Made by a program: the position numbers and the translations under genes. A DNA stretch of 64,000 nucleotides, from positions 80,928-144,927 of the forward strand of contig DASXEB010000005.1 in NCBI GenBank assembly GCA_036490335.1, read 5' to 3'. Shown here in pieces: positions 61,033 through 64,000 of the stretch (the stretch's first letter is position 1; every line of letters starts with the position of its first letter). Below the pieces are notes generated by a model, which saw only the letters and a list, made by a program, of their open reading frames with translations, did no database searches and was not told the origin of the DNA. The stretch is from Palsa-1392 sp036490335. GTDB taxonomy: Bacteria > Verrucomicrobiota > Verrucomicrobiia > Chthoniobacterales > UBA10450.

Positions 61033-61509
61033 CTTTGGCGAGACCGCAGGAGTAACGTCGCGCATGTACTCAGCGAACTTTCGCTTGAACTCCTCCTCTG
61101 ACAAGTCCTGCAAGCCGCTGACACGAAGCGTAAGCAGATGACGACCGTCTGCGTGCTGAAGAAATAGCCAGCGGTCGTGCCGCAGCCGCAACAACGCAAA
61201 AATGAGCTTCAGGGCTGCGAGCGCGTAGAACACCAGCCCGCAGATCCGCAGGACTGGTCGATCAAAGCCCTCGTGCAGCATCAGCCCCAGGGCGAACAAA
61301 ACGAGGAACTCGAAGAATGGGCGACGAAATCCCCAACCAAAAGTCCGCTGCGATCCAAGCAAGGGACCGAGCGTCGCTTTCGGGATCGTCGTGTTTCCGA
61401 CGTTCCAAGGCATGGTGCTCCACTCGCGCTCGATCCGATCAGGGAAGAAGGTGAGCTTCTCGGTGCTTCTAGAATTGCGCGACGTAACTTGAAAGAGCGA
61501 AGATTCCAT
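61027..61509 (-). CDS. Hypothetical two-helix membrane protein (cassette gene)
   Basis: The 160-residue protein starts MESSLFQVTSRNSRSTEKLTFFPDRIERE. It has two adjacent hydrophobic helices (FFEFLVLFALGLMLHEGF and ICGLVFYALAALKLIFALLRL), then a soluble segment ending MRDVTPAVSPKA. Its stop is within 6 nt of an attC inverse core, and a second attC-like site lies 3 nt upstream of its start. It is therefore the payload of an integron-type cassette. No function is recognised. Confidence 0.65.
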   Translation of the reverse strand: MESSLFQVTSRNSRSTEKLTFFPDRIEREWSTMPWNVGNTTIPKATLGPLLGSQRTFGWGFRRPFFEFLVLFALGLMLHEGFDRPVLRICGLVFYALAALKLIFALLRLRHDRWLFLQHADGRHLLTLRVSGLQDLSEEEFKRKFAEYMRDVTPAVSPKA

Positions 61510-61511
61510 GG

Positions 61512-61634
61512 GCCTAACGAGAACAAGATAAGCCACGGCGAACGAGGGCGCGCGTCGCGCGGGGCGGAAGTGTGGAAGTCATCTCAAACATGGAGCGTAC
61601 AGCGGTCCGTCGTTCGCTCCATCGCATGGTTAGG
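61512..61634 (-). repeat. attC-like recombination site
   Basis: The site is 123 bp. On the minus strand it runs from GCCTAACCATGCGATGGAGC (then GAACG) to GGCTTATCTTGTTCTCGTTA followed by GGC. Both cores (GCCTAAC and GTTAGGC) are perfect. The arms share the GATGGAGC / GCTTATC imperfect complement with an unpaired base. The middle (ACTTCCACACTTCCGCCCCG) is shared with the site at 62100. Confidence 0.8.
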
Positions 61635-61687
61635 CGTTACTCGCTTCACGGATCATGGCTGATTTCATGCGGAGATCTCGCCATCCA

Positions 61688-62076
61688 TTATGCCGGCTTG
61701 CCCCTCATCACCTTGAGACTCGCTCTCACCAGTTTTCTTACTAATGCGATCGGTATGTCTTCGTCCATCGGAAAGCTCACAATAGCCTTGCTTGTCTTAT
61801 AGCCACTCAAGGCCTTTTTGTGATCATCGATCACTGGGGGACGCAAATGCAGACGAACCTCTGATTTCCTGAAACTGAACCAAACAAACATTCCGTTATA
61901 GTCGTAACCAGGGTAAGAATAGCCCGGCATTTGGAAGTAGCTTAGGGTCTCAATCGATCCGGGCGCACCTCGCTGATCGCATCCCGGACCAACCTTAATT
62001 TACCCCGCGCCTCCTTCGGACACCCCGCGATGTAATCCTCCACACCACCAGGAACAATAGCTTGCGTTCGTTTCAC
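61688..62076 (-). pseudogene. DUF1801-like protein, frameshifted (cassette gene)
   Basis: The first part, from GTG 62076, reads VKRTQAIVPGGVEDYIAGCPKEARGKLRLVRDAISEV. After a one-base shift near 61955 it continues APGSIETLSYFQMPGYSYPGYDYNGMFVWFSFRKSEVRLHLRPP...ALSGYKTSKAIVSFPMDEDIPIALVRKLVRASLKV. This is a DUF1801 protein (YdhG-like fold), a family of small proteins often found in cassettes. Both halves look conserved, so the break is recent or a sequence error. The gene lies between two attC-like sites. Confidence 0.7.
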
Positions 62077-62099
62077 CGGGTCATCACCCTCAAGCTCCT

Positions 62100-62220
62100 G
62101 CCCGAACGAGAACAAGATGAGCGACGGCGGACGAACCGCGCGTCGCTCGGAGTGGAAGTGTGGAAGTCATCTCAAAACTGGAGCGTCCAGCGGTCCGTTC
62201 GCTCCATCGCTTGGTTAGGT
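62100..62220 (-). repeat. attC-like recombination site
   Basis: The site is 121 bp. On the minus strand it runs from ACCTAACCAAGCGATGGAGC to CCGTCGCTCATCTTGTTCTC followed by GTTCGGGC. The second core has one change (GTTCGGGC). The arm CGTCCGCCGTCGCTCATCTT is identical to the one in the + strand array site at 15368-15490, linking the two arrays. Confidence 0.75.
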
Positions 62221-62808
62221 TCATTTAAGCGACATAGCGGCAGCCTTTTGGTTGCTGTCGAGAAATGGAGAGGTGTGCACAGCGGTGTCCATAGTGGCCT
62301 TCATAAGCTGAGCCTGAGCGGAAACGAGAATGCCAAGCACGTAAAGAGGTGCCGCGATAGCCGTCCCAAGCAATGCGCCGGCGAGGCCAAACATCGCGCT
62401 AGTGGAAGAACCAATGAGAAAAGAAATGAGTGTCATGATAACCGCAATGGCGATAGCTAGGCTCTTGATCCCGCTGCCCATGCCGTTAATAGCATGTGCT
62501 GCAAAATACCCGTCGCGATATCGACGCGCGGCAATCAGGCCCAGGTGAGTGGGATTGTGGTTGGTGGTAAGATCAAGTGGGCTGCTCGAGGCAGAGATGT
62601 CGCTCGACTGCGATTGCGAGAAACTCCCAGAGTTCGGCATCGGATTCAAGCTATTGAGATAAGTTCCAACGCTCGAATCTGGGCGGTTATCGTCTCCTTT
62701 GAGAGGCCACTCGCGTTCGACTCGCCCAGCGTCAACCTCGGCCGCAAGTGAATCTGTTGTGATAGTCGTCCAGCCCCGAGTGCCCGGCTTCTTAACGTAG
62801 TATCGCAT
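62221..62808 (-). CDS. GYF_2-like domain membrane protein (cassette gene)
   Basis: The 195-residue protein starts MRYYVKKPGTRGWTTITTDSLAAEVDAGRVEREWPLKGDDN, resembling the GYF_2-type N-terminal domain found in prokaryotic membrane proteins. A Ser-rich linker and two to three hydrophobic segments follow (SLAIAIAVIMTLISFLIGSSTSAMFGLAGALLGTAIAAPLYVLGILVS). The stop lies 1 nt from an attC inverse core. It is probably an integron cassette gene of unknown function. Confidence 0.65.
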   Translation of the reverse strand: MRYYVKKPGTRGWTTITTDSLAAEVDAGRVEREWPLKGDDNRPDSSVGTYLNSLNPMPNSGSFSQSQSSDISASSSPLDLTTNHNPTHLGLIAARRYRDGYFAAHAINGMGSGIKSLAIAIAVIMTLISFLIGSSTSAMFGLAGALLGTAIAAPLYVLGILVSAQAQLMKATMDTAVHTSPFLDSNQKAAAMSLK

Positions 62809-62825
62809 AGGATCTGTGCTTTAAG

Positions 62826-62960
62826 ACCTAACGAGAAGTAGGTGGAATTATTCCGTCTGATCCGGTGGTGATGTGGGGGCGGCAGATGTAGAAGTAACTT
62901 GGTAAGCATTTGCGGAGTATGCCGAACATCGGGATCGGCTGGCAAGACGAAAAATCGCGC
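62826..62960 (-). repeat. Dispersed repeat ending in TCTCGTTAGG, copy B
   Basis: On the minus strand it starts TTTTCGTCTTGCCAGCCG, includes GCAAATGCTTACCAAG, and ends GACGGAATAATTCCACCTAC followed by TTCTCGTTAGGT. It matches copy A at 14393-14517. It sits just upstream of the GYF_2-like cassette gene, at the boundary of the array. Confidence 0.6.
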
Positions 62961-63322
62961 GGCGGCGCAACGTGAGATTTTGAACGGAACGAGATCCCGG
63001 CCCTACGCTGGTCCGGCGGTTGCGTCGCCTCTAGCGCTCGCTCGGCCCGGCCTCGTCCATAAATTTCTTGTACTTTTTCTCCCAAGAGGCCCATGAGAAC
63101 CAGGCAATTCCGAAACCACTGAGAGTCCACGTGCAAGCGGAGGTAGCAATCCATTTCGCAGTCAAAGGCCAGCCATCCAGCACGCGGTTCAACGAAAAAG
63201 GTCATCGAGACAAACATGAGCAGCCCAAATCGCAGGATGCCGTACTCCAGGATAAAACGCAGCCTGCCCATTTCGCGAGTGATCTCCCAGTGTCGAAGCC
63301 CGCGCGAGATTTTAGCAGCCAT
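62828..63322 (-). CDS. Hypothetical membrane protein running into repeat copy B
   Basis: The frame (up to 164 residues) has one clear hydrophobic part (GILRFGLLMFVSMTFFVEPRAGWLAFDCEMDCYLRL). The last about 50 residues are encoded by the dispersed repeat (CQPIPMFGILRKCLPSYFYICRPH), so the natural stop may be lost. A similar phrase is encoded in copy C. I cannot assign a family. A cassette gene fused to array sequence is one reading. Confidence 0.4.
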   Translation of the reverse strand: MAAKISRGLRHWEITREMGRLRFILEYGILRFGLLMFVSMTFFVEPRAGWLAFDCEMDCYLRLHVDSQWFRNCLVLMGLLGEKVQEIYGRGRAERALEATQPPDQRRAGISFRSKSHVAPPRDFSSCQPIPMFGILRKCLPSYFYICRPHITTGSDGIIPPTSR

Positions 63323-63355
63323 GCGAGGAGGCGAAGCGCAACCGAATTACTTCTT

Positions 63356-63455
63356 CTAAGCCGGTCCCGGGTGCCAGAAGCGGTAGAAGTAAATCGACAA
63401 GCATTTGCGGAGTCTGTCGAAGAGCGGGGTTGGTTGGCAAGACGAAATTTCACGC
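63356..63455 (-). repeat. Dispersed repeat, copy C (partial)
   Basis: On the minus strand it starts TTTCGTCTTGCCAACCAACC and contains GCAAATGCTTGTCGATTTAC, matching copies A and B over about 75 bp. The TCTCGTTAGGC end is missing, so it is truncated. Confidence 0.55.
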
Positions 63456-63783
63456 CGACAAGAACAGCGACACTCGGCGAGGGGAAACGGATGTCGATGG
63501 ATGAGGAGCCACCAGGGGTTTCCCGCCGTCACAAACGCCCAAGCCAGGAATTCGCACCATAAACGTGTTCCTGCATTCGATCGCGCGAGCGAGCGACTGC
63601 AAAGCAAAAAATAGAAAACGCGCGGGCCTTTCGACCGCGCGTTCCCCTTTTAATTCTTTATTGGTTAGGCCCCGCGGCCCGGTTTGCGGCGCGGTAATGT
63701 GGGCCGCGTCGCTCCGCTCCGTCGGGCCGGCGGCGCCGACGGCGTTGCTCTGGACGATGGAGATCTCACCGCGAGCATAGGAA
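63456..63783. other. Stretch without a supported gene
   Basis: Frames on both strands are GC-rich and without recognisable products. The stretch holds the terminator hairpin at 63618-63642 and a TTGGTTAGGC site at 63661, which resembles an isolated cassette core. Confidence 0.4.
63618..63642. terminator. Bidirectional rho-independent terminator
   Basis: ACGCGCGG and CCGCGCGT (63618-63625 and 63635-63642) form an 8-bp stem. CCCCTTTT follows on the + side, and on the minus side the stem is followed by TTTCTATTTTTTGC, so transcripts from either direction could end here. Confidence 0.6.
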
Positions 63784-63879
63784 TCAGAGCTTACTATCGA
63801 CACTCCTAAGAGACGTTTGTCTGAAATTGAACAGGCGGTTCGCTGCTGGTGACGAATCGAGTGTCGATAGTAAGCTCTG
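63784..63879. repeat. 20-bp perfect inverted repeat at insertion-sequence boundary
   Basis: CAGAGCTTACTATCGACACT (63784-63803) is exactly complemented by AGTGTCGATAGTAAGCTCTG (63860-63879). The arms are separated by 56 bp containing TGTCTGAAATTGAACAGG. The pair may be overlapping ends of two copies of the same element or a transcriptional hairpin upstream of the transposase gene. Confidence 0.8.
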
Positions 63880-63935
63880 GGGTTGCCCTGATTTGACGGA
63901 CAGAGAGGGAAGGGTCAAAAGCCTGAGGAACCCAC

Positions 63936-64000
63936 ATGAAGACACAGTTAAGTAAACCAGTTCGTGAGCCGGCGCGCTACACGAAGGAATATAAGCAAGG
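63936..64000 (+). mobile_element. Start of an insertion-sequence transposase (IS3-like OrfA), cut by window edge
   Basis: ATG 63936 opens MKTQLSKPVREPARYTKEYKQ, the usual beginning of small IS3-type OrfA proteins (PARYTKEYK... then helix-turn-helix). The preceding GTTGCCCTGATTTGACGGACAG could include the element's left end. Only 21 codons are visible, so the family is tentative. Confidence 0.5.

Larger units (their letters stand above)
332..61521. repeat. Highly iterated motif CGTTAGGC / GCCTAACG, dispersed
   Basis: This entry spans the first to the last copy. The motif is dispersed, not continuous. About 98 exact copies of the 8-mer were counted by hand on both strands, against about 2 expected in 64 kb. 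Example starts for CGTTAGGC-containing 10-mers on the + strand are 445, 1368, 1528, 2407, 3153, 3640, 3823, 8258, 22413, 26746, 27763, 42871, 46042, 53783, 56418 and 58007. Reverse-oriented examples start at 2949, 4635, 5795, 7477, 9429, 20228, 25654, 28764, 43408, 47298, 52714, 55448 and 57001. The base before CGTTAGGC is nearly always T (TCGTTAGGC). A milder variant, GCCTGACGA / TCGTCAGGC, occurs about a dozen times, for example at 6851, 39568, 40383, 42049, 52402, 54538, 55609, 56312 and 57013. Copies lie within genes in every frame and between genes. Confidence 0.95.

Noticed and set aside
332..61521. Chi-like recombination site as explanation of the iterated motif
   Set aside because: Chi sites are strongly strand-skewed relative to replication and much rarer. 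Here the two orientations are nearly equal (about 52 to 46) and the density is about one per 650 bp.
1..64000. tRNA or rRNA genes
   Set aside because: I looked for TpsiC-like (GGTTCGA) and conserved rRNA strings with appropriate arms and found none that fold into a tRNA. A covariance search was not possible.

Overview
This is a GC-rich bacterial chromosome segment, probably from a Verrucomicrobiota-like soil or sediment lineage, and the frequent one-base frameshifts suggest it may be metagenomic. The taxonomic guess rests on gene content: Hep/Hag-repeat proteins ending in an S74 chaperone domain, FN3 tail proteins, an HU-like/DUF4469-type protein, a long IspH, OpcA beside Zwf, and a PHP-glycosyltransferase fusion. 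No rRNA, tRNA or CRISPR array was seen.

The strongest signal is not a gene. The 8-mer CGTTAGGC / GCCTAACG occurs about 98 times by hand count (roughly 52 on one strand and 46 on the other) where about 2 are expected. Most copies read CTCGTTAGGC, TTCGTTAGGC or ATCGTTAGGC. At least five copies share a 17-base form, TCCTTTACTCGTTAGGC. The motif lies inside coding sequence in all frames (encoding PNE/PND, SLG, VRR, LTS), supplies the stop codon of many genes, and bridges stop-to-start junctions. It is absent from 29.7-40.5 kb, 13.0-14.5 kb and 15.5-18.9 kb, which are the accessory-looking regions.

Layout. 0-12.8 kb: housekeeping and envelope genes (methyltransferase, PHP-GT4 fusion, deacetylase, EVE, tmk, holB, TPM pair, frameshifted Gfo/Idh, der, pgsA, FN3-like protein). 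12.9-14.4 kb: remnant of a DNA methyltransferase split by a RAYT/REP element, then a 41-bp tandem repeat. 14.4-16.6 kb: an integron-like gene-cassette array on the + strand with attC-like sites. 16.7-29.7 kb: exported and metabolic genes, including Hep/Hag-S74, aspartic protease, TPR, pgl, msrA, ispH, L,D-transpeptidase, acyltransferase, and a phosphatase-SHMT fusion. 29.8-38.6 kb: an accessory island with a VOC protein, a broken MntA/HepT pair, an apparently intact ParE/RelE-type toxin-antitoxin pair, a frameshifted Avs-like (nuclease-STAND NTPase) antiviral gene of about 4.2 kb, a cupin, and a 21-bp repeat tract. 38.7-48.3 kb: zwf-opcA, radical SAM, DUF547, GT4, CNB-DUF4388, thioesterase, queA and a family 4 uracil-DNA glycosylase. 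48.4-56.4 kb: a translationally coupled operon of porin, ABC importer, radical SAM enzyme, flavoprotein and metallophosphoesterase, with unknown substrate. 56.4-60.7 kb: an ABC-2 type exporter pair, a lipoprotein and small exported proteins. 60.8-63.5 kb: a second attC-like cassette array, on the - strand. The right edge carries the start of an insertion sequence.

The two cassette arrays share nearly identical attC ends (GATGGAGCGAACGG on one side, CGTCGCTCATCTTGTTCTCGTTAGGC split across the other), but no integron integrase lies in the window. Their core boxes (GCCTAAC / GTTAGGC) are the same string as the genome-wide iterated motif. That coincidence is the observation here most likely to be new.
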